A model generated the notes under the pieces. It ran no database searches. It had not been told where the DNA came from and saw only the letters and a list, made by a program, of their open reading frames with translations. Shown here one piece after another: positions 63,260 to 64,000 of a DNA stretch of 64,000 bases (within the stretch, counting starts at the first letter, position 1; every line of letters starts with the position of its first letter). This DNA is from Planctomycetota bacterium (GTDB lineage: Bacteria > Planctomycetota > UBA1135 > GCA-002686595): the NCBI GenBank assembly GCA_020638835.1, contig JACKHV010000004.1, positions 1 to 64,000 on the forward strand, given 5' to 3'. A program made the translations under genes and the position numbers.

Positions 63260-64000
63260 CACTCCGCGTCGCCCTCCTGCCAGGATGCGTGAACGACGGA
63301 CACGCGGTCGGTCCAAGGACGTTCGAACTGGTTCTGGATGTGGTCGTACGCAGCCTCGCCGTTGCGCTCGTGCGCGATCCAGCCGGGGACGCCGTTGTGC
63401 GTCAGGCCGAGCGCTTCGTGCAGCAACTTCATCGCGGCGGGTCCGGCGATCTTCGATCCGTACTTGCCGTTCTTCAGCGCTTCGTCCGCGACGAGATACA
63501 CCATCACCTCGCGGTCGCTCTCGGGCGCGTGCCCGAACACGCAGATCGAAGAGACGTAGCACGCGCGCGAGTGCGGCTTCGCCTTCGTCTTGATCGACGC
63601 GAACGAAATGAAGCCCTTGTCCTTCGAACGCTTTCCACGGTTCAAGTGGTTGCGCTCCTGCTCGAGGTGCAAACAGACGACGCCGTCTTCCTTCTCGGTC
63701 GTGCCGGTCTTCGACCCGAACCAGATCGGAGAGCCCGACGCGACGACGGCCTTCTGCAGGTCCTTGCCCGTTCCCTCGAGCGCGCCGAGCCGCATCATGT
63801 CGCGGACCTGGTCGCAGGTCTCTCGACGGAACACGCGCTCGCGCGGCTCCGAGTCGAGAGTGTACAGCTCGCCGTTCAGGCCGATGCCGCGTACGAGCGT
63901 CAGCGGCTTGCGCTCGCCGCCGCGCAGGACAGTCGCGAGGCCCGCGGCGTGTTGCCACAACGTCACGCCGACCTCGTGCCCGAAGCAGACCGATGCATGC
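63259..64000 (-). CDS. ftsI: Class B penicillin-binding protein FtsI, C-terminal part
   Basis: The frame runs to the window edge, so only the last ~245 residues are seen: SVCFGHEVGVTLWQHAAGLA (the loop before the transpeptidase end), SGSPIWFGSKTGTTEKEDGV with the KTG box, and AGPAAMKLLHEALGL at the C-terminus. The SxxK and SxN motifs lie outside. Place before murE and partnership with ftsW support FtsI (PBP3) rather than PBP2. A basic insert after KTG (NHLNRGKRSKDKGFISFASI) is unusual for the family. Confidence 0.9.
   Translation of the reverse strand, partial: HASVCFGHEVGVTLWQHAAGLATVLRGGERKPLTLVRGIGLNGELYTLDSEPRERVFRRETCDQVRDMMRLGALEGTGKDLQKAVVASGSPIWFGSKTGTTEKEDGVVCLHLEQERNHLNRGKRSKDKGFISFASIKTKAKPHSRACYVSSICVFGHAPESDREVMVYLVADEALKNGKYGSKIAGPAAMKLLHEALGLTHNGVPGWIAHERNGEAAYDHIQNQFERPWTDRVSVVHASWQEGDAE

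Overview
The window is a GC-rich bacterial chromosome segment of the Planctomycetota type. The reasons are signal-peptide proteins built from PPC-like repeats with a shared cysteine-rich C-terminal module, a dcw cluster that keeps ftsI and ftsW but shows no ftsQ, ftsA, ftsZ or murD, a possible Hc1-histone-like start at the left edge, and a FAS-II block carrying phytoene-desaturase-like genes as in anammox planctomycetes. The phylum call is an inference; no rRNA or marker phylogeny is available. I see no rRNA, CRISPR array, prophage or plasmid gene.

Layout. (1) 1-9484, mostly minus: EVE protein, FloA flotillin, a small and a large NfeD-family protein, two tandem acetyltransferase-like paralogs, tRNA-Sec, a catalytically degenerate GDPD-like protein, and SelD, which itself reads through an in-frame UGA. 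SelA lies at 13778-15214, so most of the selenocysteine machinery is here; SelB is not. (2) 9702-13460: two secreted proteins, one with a C-type lectin domain and one with four PPC-like repeats. (3) 15314-31229: recJ, an S41-type protease with a MORN-repeat protein, a MoxR/DUF58/transglutaminase operon, exonuclease III, a DUF368 protein, a kinase-like protein, polA, then a RAYT (Y1 transposase) gene inside a structure with two ~205-bp inverted arms and a 34-bp tandem array. (4) 31799-35549: a five-cluster ferredoxin and a secreted M43 metalloprotease.

(5) 37017-50508: the most striking region. oleA is followed by a GbsR/MarR-type regulator, a FabF-type ketosynthase, an acyl carrier protein, two CrtI-like desaturases, FabG, FabZ, FabI, a PPTase-like protein, then oleB, oleC, oleD and a lipoprotein. 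From the regulator onward the genes overlap or nearly touch and all run on the plus strand. I read this as a dedicated fatty-acid synthase with carotenoid-desaturase-like enzymes feeding head-to-head Ole hydrocarbon synthesis. Two long palindromes of one repeat family, at 35545-35650 and 38039-38137, bracket dinB and oleA and supply the stop codons of three genes.

(6) 50546-64000, minus: a macrodomain protein, thrS without a TGS domain, then in transcription order ftsI (partial), murE, murF, mraY, ftsW, a LysM protein, a 68-residue protein, murG, murC and murB, the peptidoglycan precursor and septal synthesis operon.
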